Counted from the stretch's first letter, positions 43,694-53,257 are shown. The stretch: DNA of 64,000 nucleotides from NIOZ-UU13 sp035528395 (GCA_035528395.1 DATKYR010000302.1:1-64000); one strand, 5' to 3'. Notes: generated from the sequence alone by a model not told the origin. A program made the numbers and translations.

Positions 43694-44794
43694 GTGTTGA
43701 GAATGGAAACAGCCGCCGACCAAAGAGCAGAGCAAAGATTGAGTTATCGTTGGCCCGTTCGGTTCGCCGGGGACGTCAAGGAAAAACCTTCCCCGGGCCA
43801 GATTTTTGATGTCTCCAGCAAAGGTTTGGCCATTCTTTGCCACGCCGACAAAAACTGTCCCCATCCGGACCAAATGGTAACAGTTGACTTTGGTGTCCCT
43901 CACTTTGACTCAGCCGATTCCTTCGACACGGTAATGTTCAATCGCATAGGCCGTGTCTGTCGGATCGATAACCTAAGCAACAAGGTAAATCGTGTTGCAC
44001 TCCAGTTCGCCGAACCATTGTTTTTCAAACCCGGCGAACAGGACATCAGTGAATCCGATGCCCAGCAAAGGCTCCAAACCAAAGCCCGCTCGATTACCAA
44101 AGCTGAAGAAAAAGCCAGGATTTACGGCGAAGCTTTGGCCAGAGCCGAACAAAGAACAAGGTCCTATACCCGGGCGAAAGTCGAAGCAGAAGAGAAACTA
44201 AAGGCCGAGATTGAAGCAAGATGCAAAACCGAAGCCAATTCAATAGCCCAGGCTGAACAAAGCGCCCAAGCCGAAGCCAGAGCTAAATCCGAAGCCGAAT
44301 TGAGAGCAAAGGCAGAAAAGAAAGCCGAAGTCCAGGCCCAGAAAATAGCAAACCTCAAAGCCCAAATGCGGCAGAAGATTAAATCTTATGCCGAGCAGAT
44401 AGCAGAAATCAAAGCTGAGCTTGAACAAAAGGCAAAAGCAGAAGCCAAAGCGAAAGCCCAGGCTATGCTAAGAGCAAAAGCCGAAAAGAAGGCCAGTGCC
44501 GAAGCCCAAAAAAGAGCAGAGCTCGAAGCCCAAATGCAGCAGAAGATTAAATCTTATACGGAACAGATTGAACAAATCAAAGCCGAAGCCGCCGAGGCAA
44601 TAGCCAAAGCAAAGGCCCAAGCGGCAGATAAGGTAGCCAAAGCCAAGGCCAAATTCAAACAAAAGACCAAAGCATACGCTCAGGCAAAAATCAAAGCCGA
44701 AAAAAAAGCAATCGCCAAAAACAAACAACCCGCAAAAGAGACCTTGCTGAAAAAGGTGGACAAATTTATCACAGACAGGGACAGAATTTATTAA
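43694..44794 (+). CDS. PilZ-domain protein with long alanine/lysine/glutamate coiled coil
   Basis: About 366 residues. The GTG at 43694 has AAGGA seven bases upstream; an ATG at 43703 is an alternative. The N-terminal 115 residues form a PilZ domain with both cyclic-di-GMP motifs intact: RLSYR (RxxxR) and DVSSKG (D/NxSxxG). From about residue 125 it is a nearly pure heptad coiled coil rich in KAKAEAKAKAQA-type sequence. A block including AQMRQKIKSYAEQI is duplicated as AQMQQKIKSYTEQI about 58 residues later. The C-terminus is FITDRDRIY. This suggests a cytoplasmic c-di-GMP-responsive scaffold; no partner is encoded next to it. Confidence 0.85.
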   Translation: MLRMETAADQRAEQRLSYRWPVRFAGDVKEKPSPGQIFDVSSKGLAILCHADKNCPHPDQMVTVDFGVPHFDSADSFDTVMFNRIGRVCRIDNLSNKVNRVALQFAEPLFFKPGEQDISESDAQQRLQTKARSITKAEEKARIYGEALARAEQRTRSYTRAKVEAEEKLKAEIEARCKTEANSIAQAEQSAQAEARAKSEAELRAKAEKKAEVQAQKIANLKAQMRQKIKSYAEQIAEIKAELEQKAKAEAKAKAQAMLRAKAEKKASAEAQKRAELEAQMQQKIKSYTEQIEQIKAEAAEAIAKAKAQAADKVAKAKAKFKQKTKAYAQAKIKAEKKAIAKNKQPAKETLLKKVDKFITDRDRIY

Positions 44795-44960
44795 TAAATC
44801 ACCGTTAGAAGACAGCCCCCTTTGGTTGAGACAGTAAGACTGGCCAGAGAACCTGAAATCACTTGAAAATTCCCGATGGATTTTGTAATCTAATTAAAGC
44901 AGAAGTCAGGGTAGGCTATTAAATCACGTATTTGGGAAATTCCGGACAGGTTCTCTTACG

Positions 44961-46562
44961 GTGAAAACTTCCGCTCAGCATAGTTATGACGGCGCAAAGC
45001 ATTCACGCATCAGGCCCGATGGTTGCACCGTCGGCGAAGAGAAATCCATGACGCCGGGCCGGGGTCGGAACAAACCGAGCCGGAGACGCAGCAGGTTGCG
45101 CGTCGTTTTCTTTCACCTCGCAGCCATGGTCGTTGTCCTCTCGCCGCTCGTGGTGGGCGAGCTGGTGCTTAGATTGTGTGTCCCTCACCCCCCAATCAAT
45201 CTGGATGACCCCTACGTCTCGTTCGCCGGCCTGCGTTCCCTCTTCGTCCTCGACTCAACGGGCACACGCTTCGAGACAGCCGAGGAACGCCTGGCCTGCT
45301 TCTGCCCCCAGTCGTTCGCTGCCAGGAAGCCTCCGGAGACGTTCCGGGTCTTCTGCCTCGGGGGTTCGACCGTGCAGGGACGGCCCTACGCCGTGGAGAC
45401 GTCCTTTACGACCTGGCTCAAGCTCAACTTGCGTGCCGGCCAGCCGGGAGCGGACTACGAAGTCGTCAACTGTGGCGGGATCTCCTACGCCAGCTATCGT
45501 CTCGTGCCCATCATGCAGGAGCTGCTCAAGCATGAGCCTGATTTATTCATCATCTACACGGGGCACAACGAATTCCTCGAAGACAGGACATACCGGCGCC
45601 TCAAGAGAATGCCGCGCTCACTGCTTCGGCTGCACCGAGTAATGCTCGACCTGCGCAGCTATTCTCTTGCACACCGGTTCTTCTCTTCCCGTCGCGCCCA
45701 AGGCACGGGCGACGGACGCTCATCGAAGCCTGTTCTGCCCACCGAAGTCCAGGCCAGGCTCGACTTCAGCGACGGGCTGGATTCCTACCATCGCGATGAT
45801 GTTTGGCACCAAGACATCATCGAACACTTCCGCCACAATCTTCAAACCATGGTCCGGATGTCCAACGGCGCGGGGGTCCCCATCATCCTGGTAAATCCGG
45901 TCACTAACCTGAAGGACTGCCCGCCTTTCAAGTCGCAGTTCCGCACCGACCTGTCCGAGCGAGAGAGGGAGCGTGTCGTCGAACTATGGGAACAGGCCGG
46001 GAAACTGGACTGGGCTGATGCCTACGACAAGGTCGTGCTCCTCGAGCAGGCCGCCGCGCTCGACAACCGGCACGCAGGGCTCCTTTACCGGATCGGCAAG
46101 TGTTACGAGCACATAGGACGCTCCACCGAAGCAAAGAAATGGTTCCTGCTGGCGAAGGAGGAGGACGTCTGCCCCCTGCGCATCCTGGAACCCATGCACG
46201 ACGCCATTCTGGACATCGCCGCACAACATCGCGTACCGCTTGTGGACGCCAAGGCGCTCATCGAGAAACGCACCAAGGACGGAGTCCCGGGCGGTGAATG
46301 GCTGCTAGACCACGTGCATCCGAGCATTGCGGGCCATCAGTTCATTGCCGACTCACTATACAAGACCATGGAGGAGATGGAGCTGGTGCGCACTCCCCAG
46401 GACTGGCGGGCCACACGGGACGAACTGTGGCAGCGCCATCTTTCGTCCCTGAACGAAGCCTACTACGCGCAGGGGCTCACCCGGCTCCAGAGGCTGCGCA
46501 ACTGGTCTCGTAGGCCCATACCAAATCCACCTCCTCGCCCTTCCGACTCTACGCAGGATTGA
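44961..46562 (+). CDS. Membrane-anchored SGNH/GDSL hydrolase-like protein
   Basis: Up to 533 residues from a GTG; an ATG at 45048 is a credible alternative start. One membrane helix near residues 48-68 (VVFFHLAAMVVVLSPLVVGELV) precedes an SGNH hydrolase domain: block I CLGGSTVQG (Ser), the GHNEFLED block, and block V DHVHPSIAGH (Asp and His). A TPR-like insert (AALDNRHAGLLYRIGKCYEHIGRSTEAKKW, near residues 355-385) lies inside. The family includes polysaccharide O-acyltransferase or esterase modules. The gene is markedly G+C-rich with G/C third positions compared with both neighbours, pointing to horizontal origin. Confidence 0.82.
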   Translation: MKTSAQHSYDGAKHSRIRPDGCTVGEEKSMTPGRGRNKPSRRRSRLRVVFFHLAAMVVVLSPLVVGELVLRLCVPHPPINLDDPYVSFAGLRSLFVLDSTGTRFETAEERLACFCPQSFAARKPPETFRVFCLGGSTVQGRPYAVETSFTTWLKLNLRAGQPGADYEVVNCGGISYASYRLVPIMQELLKHEPDLFIIYTGHNEFLEDRTYRRLKRMPRSLLRLHRVMLDLRSYSLAHRFFSSRRAQGTGDGRSSKPVLPTEVQARLDFSDGLDSYHRDDVWHQDIIEHFRHNLQTMVRMSNGAGVPIILVNPVTNLKDCPPFKSQFRTDLSERERERVVELWEQAGKLDWADAYDKVVLLEQAAALDNRHAGLLYRIGKCYEHIGRSTEAKKWFLLAKEEDVCPLRILEPMHDAILDIAAQHRVPLVDAKALIEKRTKDGVPGGEWLLDHVHPSIAGHQFIADSLYKTMEEMELVRTPQDWRATRDELWQRHLSSLNEAYYAQGLTRLQRLRNWSRRPIPNPPPRPSDSTQD

Positions 46563-47075
46563 CCTTTAGGAATCTAATGAAATCAGAGGTCTTAATAATT
46601 ACCACACACAATTATAGCACAAACTATTCTATCATCTCCCTGCTCGGCTTGCCCCGTAGTATTCTCAGAGAATGCCCTTTCCTGCGGGGTATGCATGAAT
46701 GCTAAAAAAGAAGGGAGACAGGCGCCCCCCAGTTGTAACTTGGGCTTAATGAACCCGCCTGTCTCCCTCTGTGAAGGAAAGAGTATTATGCCTTTTTTAA
46801 GGTGCAGCGGCTTGTTTTGCCAATGACCCCCAATATATAAAATATAAATCATTTATCTCGATGTGCAAAAAAACAAATAAAGTTTTCGCTTTTTCGTTTA
46901 TTATTAGTCCTATAATCCCCCCCAGCTTCCCTCATTCACCCCCTTCTTGCGGATTCCTGTAATTTATTTGATTATTGAGCCTAAAAAAGCTATAATCCTT
47001 TTGTGCAATCATAGGCGGTTCGATGCAGACACATCAAGACAAAGATATAGACCAGTACGATGTAGCGGTGTCCTT
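46563..47075. other. Intergenic region with large hairpin
   Basis: The 513 bp contain a strong stem-loop (46712-46768). No gene is supported before the pseudopilin start at 47076; the stretch at 46947-47075 is in frame but lacks family similarity. Confidence 0.55.
46712..46768. other. 13-bp perfect stem-loop of unknown role
   Basis: AGGGAGACAGGCG (46712-46724) pairs exactly with CGCCTGTCTCCCT (46756-46768). The 31-nt loop contains an inner palindrome (CCCAGTTGTAACTTGGG). There is no T-run directly after the stem, so it is a poor intrinsic terminator. It could be a structured RNA, a protein site or a mobile repeat. Confidence 0.5.
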
Positions 47076-47915
47076 ATGAAAAGACAAAAAGGATTTGCCC
47101 AGTTAGAAATTAAGTTTCCCAATCGCCAAAGCAGAAGTTTTCTAACTTGCCCCGTTAGAAGGAAGATTTCTAATGGGGCGGGCTTTACCTTGATAGAGCT
47201 TTTGGTAGTGATTGCCATCATTGCGTTATTGATGGCGATACTGATCCCGGCTTTAACCAGGGCACGAGAACAAGGTAAACGGGCGGCTTGCAGCCACAAT
47301 CTCAAAGGTTTAGTTTTAGCCTGGCTAATGTATACCGACGATAATGACGGCCACTTGGTAAAAGGCAACGCTGGAGATAATGGATGGGTAAAACTCCTGG
47401 GTTCATTACCAAATGAGGAGCCTGTCGAAGAACAACTGGATACCATAAGAAACGGCCTCTTATTCGAATATGCCAAGATGACCAAGCTATACCGATGTCC
47501 GGTCGCCGAGAGAAATGAAATGCGGACTTACAGCACAGTTCATGCTATGAATGGACTGAAATTCACTGGAAGCGGTGACGTACATGAGAGACTATCTGAG
47601 ATTAGGAGACCTGGTGAAAGACTGGTTTTTCTCGACGATTATGGTGAAGATTGGGATGCCTGCTGGGCCGTTTGGCATACACAACCATCGTGGTGGAATC
47701 CCATCCCAATGCGCCACCACGGGGGAACGACCTTGGCATTTGCGGAGGGACATTGTGAATGGTGGAGCTGGAGGGACCAACGCACCATAGATTATGGTAA
47801 CGAGCCATGGGCTATCTCAGAAGCCGGAGCAGGCATAGAAAAAAATCAACCCGGCAATGTCGATTTAATGAAACTGCAGAAAGCAGCATGGGGGTCTTTA
47901 GGATACGAACCTTAA
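47076..47915 (+). CDS. Planctomycete H-X9-DG-type pseudopilin
   Basis: 279 residues from the ATG at 47076 (MKRQKGFAQLEIK). The prepilin motif GAGFTLIELLVVIAIIALLMAILIP starts near residue 35, so the leader is unusually long (about 36 residues) compared with most prepilins. It contains the family's NLKGLVLAWLMYTDDNDG segment and the C-terminal HHGGTTLAFAEGH motif, the variant of H-X9-DG. Such proteins are exported and polymerise, or act as surface carriers, in Planctomycetes. It stands alone, away from the secretion operon. Confidence 0.88.
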   Translation: MKRQKGFAQLEIKFPNRQSRSFLTCPVRRKISNGAGFTLIELLVVIAIIALLMAILIPALTRAREQGKRAACSHNLKGLVLAWLMYTDDNDGHLVKGNAGDNGWVKLLGSLPNEEPVEEQLDTIRNGLLFEYAKMTKLYRCPVAERNEMRTYSTVHAMNGLKFTGSGDVHERLSEIRRPGERLVFLDDYGEDWDACWAVWHTQPSWWNPIPMRHHGGTTLAFAEGHCEWWSWRDQRTIDYGNEPWAISEAGAGIEKNQPGNVDLMKLQKAAWGSLGYEP

Positions 47916-48182
47916 AGAACATGGTCCCAGCAGGACTATACACCCAAAGAGTCTTCGGCTTCTTAATATTCGACATCGGCCGATAAAACAGACTGATACC
48001 GCATATAAATCAAGCTCTCATAGATTTATTCGGATAGAATCCATTAAAGCCGGTCGCAATCTTTGTCGATAAATAGACCGATAAGACAGTAAGGGGACAG
48101 TTGGTCTAAAGCGATTACGCCGCTCCGTCGCTGAAGCTTTGGAGCGTAGGTGACACGACCGAGCTGGAGCATACCGAACAGC

Positions 48183-49280
48183 ATGGAAAACGGACAACTA
48201 AAACTCATCGATGTGATAGAACAGATGTGTACTGAGAAAGATGTCTATTTTCAGCCTATGCGTGTTGCCCGGGACATTATGAATACCGATGTTAAGACAC
48301 TGACCCTCGACCATGCCGTAAGCCACTGCCTAAGGTTTATGAAGAGTCGCAGGGTCCGGCACGCTCCCGTCGTGGACCTTCCAAATGAAGGAGAGACAAA
48401 GCCGTACTTTGTTGGTGTCGTTTCAGAAAGGGATGTCTTGCGACTGAACGAACCGGATGCCGAAATAATCAACAAGCAAAAGAAAGACCAAAGATCCCTG
48501 CGGCAGTTGCTGGTAAATATAGTTGCCAGAAAACCCAAGTCTGTCTCCCCTCAGACTCCGGTACAGGACGTCATTATGACCATGACCGGTAACCATATTG
48601 ATATGGTGCCCGTTCTCGATGACTCTGACTTGGTGGGTGTCATTACGACTACCGACCTGACGAAGCTCTTCTTCAAGCTCGATGAGGTGATACACAAGCT
48701 TTGCCCGGAATTGAAAAAAGGTGCCCCACCTGTTGATATGACATCTGAAAGCGCAGCTAAGGCCAATATTTTGTCCTCATGGATTTCTCGACCCGTTCAA
48801 AAGATTATGACCGAACAGGTGATTTCTCTGGAGCCTCAGGACGACTTAGCCGGAGCGATCGAAGTCATGCAGGACAAAGAAATCAGACACGTCATTATAA
48901 TGGATGAGCAGGAAAAATTTGTAGGCCTGGTCTCCGATAGGGACATTCTGAGGAATCTGCCCTATGCCGGCAGGCGACCACCGTCACCCCCAAAGAGATT
49001 TCGAGAGCACCTGTTTGCAACCAACTCGTGGACCAAAAATCTTTTACTGCCCCTCGATAGCGTTATGGTGCGGAAGGTGTTGCATATTTCGCCCGGATGC
49101 AGTGTCTGTGAGGCTGCGGATATCCTATACACGAAGAAGATAAGCTGCCTTCCGGTGGTTGATGAGCAGGAAAAGCTTCGTGGAATAGTTACTGTTACCG
49201 ACCTGATGCGAGCGTTGCTTACCGCCTATGAGCCGGCCGAGAAAGCCGACCTAATCACAAGCCAAAGCAGCATCTGCTGA
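48183..49280 (+). CDS. Four-CBS-domain protein
   Basis: 365 residues from the ATG at 48183 (MENGQLKLIDVIEQM); the frame opens at 48150. It has two CBS pairs (four CBS motifs): VARDIMNTDVKTLTLDHAV, IVARKPKSVSPQTPVQDV, PVQKIMTEQVISLEPQDDL and LDSVMVRKVLHISPGCSV. Each ends with a GVVSERDVLR/GVITTTDLTK/GLVSDRDILR/GIVTVTDLMR strand. No catalytic or transport domain is attached, so it is probably a stand-alone adenine-nucleotide sensor. The partner is unknown. Confidence 0.88.
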   Translation: MENGQLKLIDVIEQMCTEKDVYFQPMRVARDIMNTDVKTLTLDHAVSHCLRFMKSRRVRHAPVVDLPNEGETKPYFVGVVSERDVLRLNEPDAEIINKQKKDQRSLRQLLVNIVARKPKSVSPQTPVQDVIMTMTGNHIDMVPVLDDSDLVGVITTTDLTKLFFKLDEVIHKLCPELKKGAPPVDMTSESAAKANILSSWISRPVQKIMTEQVISLEPQDDLAGAIEVMQDKEIRHVIIMDEQEKFVGLVSDRDILRNLPYAGRRPPSPPKRFREHLFATNSWTKNLLLPLDSVMVRKVLHISPGCSVCEAADILYTKKISCLPVVDEQEKLRGIVTVTDLMRALLTAYEPAEKADLITSQSSIC

Positions 49281-49346
49281 CTTTTAACTTTATTTGATAA
49301 CTCTACCCCCCTATTGTTTTCAGGCCTCCTTTTCCCCTATTGTTTA

Positions 49347-49410
49347 CCCCGTGGGATAGCGAAGCATTATCTAACCGGGGCCGTGAGATAGTAACGCTTA
49401 TCTCACTGGG
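49347..49410. terminator. Tandem hairpins between convergent genes
   Basis: Two related stems in tandem: GTGGGATA...TATCTAAC flanked by CCCC/GGGG (49347-49380) and GTGAGATA...TATCTCAC (49383-49406), followed by GTTCTTTTT. They lie between the CBS gene and the secretin-fused M56 gene, which converge here, so bidirectional termination is plausible. Confidence 0.45.
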
Positions 49411-49455
49411 GTGTTCTTTTTCCCTTGTCATCTCTGAACGAAGTGCAGCAAAGTG

Positions 49456-52400
49456 CTATTTTGGCTCGGCAGGGGGGTTGAGCTTTTTTTCGAGCTGGCT
49501 TGCGAGAGATTTTATGTGTTCTTCAGAATCCTCTTGGCCGGGAAGGATTTTACTGGCTTTTTGTTGGGGATTAATAATCGGCTTAACCAGTATCAATAAT
49601 ATCTTTTGTTCCCTGGTTTTGTCGCGGCTGCGAAACAGTTCTCCAACGACGGGTAGTTTACTCAATATGGGTGCAGCTGAAACTTTCTCGGTTATTTTCT
49701 GGCCGCCAATGAGCAGTGTTTTGCCATCGGGAATCAAACAAGGTATCTTTGTACTTACTACTTCGGTCCGGGGAATCATGTATAAATATTTGCCTTTGTA
49801 CTTACGTTCTTCGTAGCCGAGGAGCTGGCGAAACTCCATTTTGAAATCCAGTTTAATGTTTTGGTTATCAGGTGTAAGTTCCGGCTCGAGCCAAATGCGG
49901 GTGCCCAGTTCTACCGAATCGGTTTTTGGTATCGGCTTGTTGGAAGGGCGGTTAGGCTCGGTAAAACCTGCAATATAGTATTCTTCAGTTGAAATTGCCA
50001 TTGATGCCGTTGTACCTTCCCGTGTCATTACTCGTGGTGAAGAGAGCATCGCGGCACCTTTGTGAGCCCCAATAGCTTTCAGAAGGAAGCTAATATGGAG
50101 GTCATCAAGTATAAGGCTGTATGTTTCAGCATTCGGCTCAGCGGCGGAGTTTGCGACAAGATGTTCCGACCAGGCGTCGGAGCTGGACACGGAATTTGCG
50201 TCGAGGCCGATATCTTTTAGAAAATCCTCGCTCACCGACAAGATTCGTGTTTCGATTAGGATTTCAGTAGCGCTGATGCCGAGTTCCTTTAGTCTTTCAG
50301 GCTTTACAAAATCAACATGGCTGTCGTTAAATAGAACATTGGTACCCTTTCGTTCTGCAAGTAGCGTCTTGTCATAAGCTATCACGACATCCGGCCGGAC
50401 TGATATCGTCTTTCCATGTGCCAGATACTCGACATTAGCCAAAGCCCAATTAAATTCTTCTAAATTTAAGTAATCTTGCAATCGCCGCAACGAAAGCGGA
50501 TATTTGTCTTCGTGGTCGTTCGCATAGATGAACAGCGCTTTGCCTAAATTGAGTAGTCTCTGAGCAGAATCTTCAACTTGGAGTGCATCTTTGGTCTTTT
50601 CCAGCTCATTATCGTTTGGCCATACTGTCCTGCTCTGTACTATTTCCGGCTGTACAATCACATCGCTGGTTGTCTTGCCCGGTTCGGCCACTGTCGGGTC
50701 CTCTGCCTGAGTTGACTTATCTTGTTCAGTAGAGCCGACTGTCTTGGCTTTGATTAGGACAAGCAGGTCTTTCTGTTCGGTTTGGTCATCTTGCTTGTCT
50801 GCTATTTTGTGACCCCCAAAAAGCAGTGTCTGGCCATTACGTGCTATATAGCGAGTGGCTTGAGTAATTGCCTGTCTCGACGGGAGCTTGTAGGGATATT
50901 TCCCCTTATACTTACGTTCTTCAAAGCCGGTGACTTTGGTAATCTCTAATTCGAACTCTATATCGATATTTTTATTGGGTGTTAGTTTCGGCTTGACCAA
51001 CAAGGAAATGCCTTCTTCTACCTTATCGATTTTTGGTTCCGGCTTGTCGGAAGGCTGGTTCGGCTCGTTATAGCCCGAGACATAATAAGTTTCGATATCA
51101 GGAATTATGATTTTTGCCGTTTTACCTTCATGGGTCAGTATCTGTGGTGCGGCGAGCACTTGAGAATCTTTGTGAGCCTGGACCGCTTGAAGAAGTAAGT
51201 TGACTTCGGTGTCATCAATTATGAGACTCTGAGTTTTAGAACCATCCGAAGCCGCAAGTATCTTAGACTTAAGTATCAACAAATCCTTAGCTTCGTCTGG
51301 GGAATCTGCGTTGAGGCCGATACTTAGAAAGAAATCTTTGCCTACCGCCAGGAACTGCGTTTCGATTAGGAATTCAGCTCTTTTGATGCCGAGTTTTTCC
51401 AGTTGTTTGGTCTCGAGAAAGCGCACGCTAAAGTCGAGAAAGAGAACATTCGTGGCGTCAGTTTCTATAAACAATGATTTATCGTAAGCTATTAGTATGA
51501 ATGCGGCGTTACGTTGGGCGGATTTTCCCCTGCCAAAGTATTCAGCATTGTCAAGAAGCCAGTCAAAATCCTGTTCATTTTGTATATAGGGTTTTAATTG
51601 CTGTAAGTTTTGGGGCAGATTATCGTCGTGGTCCTTGACATACAGAGCCACAGCAAGCCCTAACCATTTTAACTTATCAGCCGAAACTGTTTGTTTATCT
51701 TCGAGAAGCACATTGGTTTTTGGCTCAACCTGTTGGGGATTGGATTTGTTAGTTAGAGCAAGGGCTGTTGGTATTACTAATGCCAATATCAACAGAATTG
51801 CAGTTACTGCGGGAATCCAGCTAAAGCTGGTTTTTTGCGCTGAGTCTTTGCCGAGGAGGCGGTATATACGTCTGAAAAGATTGCCTCCACTTGCTGCTAC
51901 TGCTAATTGGCCGTGGCCGGCCCGGATTTCTTCCATTGAGGTCAGGGCCCTTGCATAACAGATGCGGTCGCCGGATATGCTCACCGCCAAATCGTCGCAG
52001 CAGTTTTCTCTTTCGCTGCGAATCTTATGTGAGACCCACCACACAGCCGGATGATAGAAGCCGAGTATCTCCACGACCGTTTGCAGGATATTGACCAGAT
52101 AATCGAATCTCTTAATGTGAGCTAACTCATGCGCCAAGATGGCCTCTAATTGCTCGGAAGTAAGGCCGGTCAGGGCGCTGGCCGGCAGTAGTATGACCGG
52201 GCGCAGCCAGCCGACAACAGTGGGTATTTGAACTAAAGCGGATTCCACGAGCTGTACTGTCTGTTTGACTCTTAGTCTTTGGGCCAGGACTTTGAGTTTG
52301 GTGTGCAGGGTGTCATCTACCTGCTTGACCATTCTTCGTTTCAGTCGCTGCAATTGTGTCCAGCCGCCCAGGTGCCAGAGGGAAAGCGCGAGAACACCGA

Positions 52401-52824
52401 TTAGCCATCCTGAGACTATGTAAGGCAGGCCCGGTTCGAGTGTCTCAATAGCGCGCTGTTTCCAGGGGACGGCAGGCATTAGAGTAACACTATCAGACTG
52501 TGCTGGCTTTTCTATTACGATGGTTTCGGCCGCGGGCATTTCTAATGTTGGTAAAACAGCTGGTACGGGCGCCGGTGCAATACGGGCTGCCATGTGCGGT
52601 GCTGAAACCGGTACCAACTTAATGGTTATAACCGGTAACAGGACAATCAGCCCCAAAGCCAGACTGGCAAATATATAGCGCACGTTTGCAGTGGATTTTC
52701 GCAGCAATTTCAGCAGGATTGCTAGGATTAATGCGATCACCATCGCCTGCCAGACAAAATGAAGCAGCGTCCAGCCGAGTTTTTGAATTATTTCCTGTGA
52801 AAGGATATTTTCCAGGGCTATCAT
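49456..52824 (-). CDS. M56 (BlaR1-like) membrane metallopeptidase fused to duplicated pseudopilin-like/secretin-like sensor modules
   Basis: 1122 residues. The M56 core holds TM segments near 15-40, 48-70, 135-153 and 336-357. Zinc motif HELAH (232-236) and ERENCCDD (271-278, third Glu ligand) are intact. After the last TM, where BlaR1 carries its sensor, lie two homologous modules of about 330 residues. Each has a pseudopilin-like globular part (LGKALFIYANDHEDKYPLSL, 760-779; LGLAVALYVKDHDDNLPQNL, 388-407) and a secretin-like part. The second, 903-1085, carries classic secretin motifs: LSSPRVMTREG, DGKTLLIGGQ, LPVVGELFRS, REQKILLILV. The BlaI gene ends two bases before this start, so they form an operon. 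Probable membrane sensor protease that inactivates BlaI. The ligand is unknown; the fused modules suggest secretion-linked sensing. Confidence 0.85.
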   Translation of the reverse strand: MIALENILSQEIIQKLGWTLLHFVWQAMVIALILAILLKLLRKSTANVRYIFASLALGLIVLLPVITIKLVPVSAPHMAARIAPAPVPAVLPTLEMPAAETIVIEKPAQSDSVTLMPAVPWKQRAIETLEPGLPYIVSGWLIGVLALSLWHLGGWTQLQRLKRRMVKQVDDTLHTKLKVLAQRLRVKQTVQLVESALVQIPTVVGWLRPVILLPASALTGLTSEQLEAILAHELAHIKRFDYLVNILQTVVEILGFYHPAVWWVSHKIRSERENCCDDLAVSISGDRICYARALTSMEEIRAGHGQLAVAASGGNLFRRIYRLLGKDSAQKTSFSWIPAVTAILLILALVIPTALALTNKSNPQQVEPKTNVLLEDKQTVSADKLKWLGLAVALYVKDHDDNLPQNLQQLKPYIQNEQDFDWLLDNAEYFGRGKSAQRNAAFILIAYDKSLFIETDATNVLFLDFSVRFLETKQLEKLGIKRAEFLIETQFLAVGKDFFLSIGLNADSPDEAKDLLILKSKILAASDGSKTQSLIIDDTEVNLLLQAVQAHKDSQVLAAPQILTHEGKTAKIIIPDIETYYVSGYNEPNQPSDKPEPKIDKVEEGISLLVKPKLTPNKNIDIEFELEITKVTGFEERKYKGKYPYKLPSRQAITQATRYIARNGQTLLFGGHKIADKQDDQTEQKDLLVLIKAKTVGSTEQDKSTQAEDPTVAEPGKTTSDVIVQPEIVQSRTVWPNDNELEKTKDALQVEDSAQRLLNLGKALFIYANDHEDKYPLSLRRLQDYLNLEEFNWALANVEYLAHGKTISVRPDVVIAYDKTLLAERKGTNVLFNDSHVDFVKPERLKELGISATEILIETRILSVSEDFLKDIGLDANSVSSSDAWSEHLVANSAAEPNAETYSLILDDLHISFLLKAIGAHKGAAMLSSPRVMTREGTTASMAISTEEYYIAGFTEPNRPSNKPIPKTDSVELGTRIWLEPELTPDNQNIKLDFKMEFRQLLGYEERKYKGKYLYMIPRTEVVSTKIPCLIPDGKTLLIGGQKITEKVSAAPILSKLPVVGELFRSRDKTREQKILLILVKPIINPQQKASKILPGQEDSEEHIKSLASQLEKKLNPPAEPK

Positions 52825-52826
52825 GA

Positions 52827-53210
52827 TTATTGTTCCTTGAATTCGTCAAGCATTTTTCTTATTCTTGCTAATTCCTTTGCCGAGACCTTTTTGGCTGAAA
52901 GTGCCCGCATCACAAGTTTTTCCGCCGAACCGGAAAACGCTCTTTCGAGCAAATCGCCGACTAATTGCTTTTGAGTTTTTTCCTCTGTAAATGCCGGTTT
53001 ATAGATATGTTTCCACTGAGATTCATCCCTGACTAAAAGCCCTTTTTCGGTCATTATTTGCATTAGTTTGAGGGTGGTGGTGTAGCCGGTGTTTCCATCT
53101 TTGCTCATTGCTTCGTTGACCCGGCGAACCGTGCTCGGCCCGTTGTCCCACAATATTCTCAGGATTGTCAGCTCTCTGTCCGTCGGTCGTGAATTTTTGC
53201 GTCTTGCCAT
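52827..53210 (-). CDS. BlaI/MecI/CopY-family repressor, module 1
   Basis: About 127 residues from the ATG at 53210 (MARRKNSRPTDRELTILRIL), with GGGAG about eight bases upstream; the frame extends to 53255. The winged-helix domain includes DNGPSTVRRVNEAMS and TGYTTTLKLMQIMTEKGLL, and the C-terminal dimerisation helices LVGDLLERAFSGSAEKLV. It is the first gene of an operon with the secretin-fused M56 protease. In BlaI systems the protease cleaves or inactivates this repressor. Inverted-repeat operator candidates lie 50-90 bp upstream. Confidence 0.93.
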   Translation of the reverse strand: MARRKNSRPTDRELTILRILWDNGPSTVRRVNEAMSKDGNTGYTTTLKLMQIMTEKGLLVRDESQWKHIYKPAFTEEKTQKQLVGDLLERAFSGSAEKLVMRALSAKKVSAKELARIRKMLDEFKEQ

Positions 53211-53257
53211 ATTGGTTCTCCCGTAATTTTTGTTTGCTATCCTATATCGGCACAATA

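Noticed and set aside
44164..44728. Minus-strand open frames rich in Phe, Gly and Leu opposite the PilZ gene
   Set aside because: They are the complement of the low-complexity Ala/Lys/Glu coiled-coil codons and have no independent start signals or family motifs.
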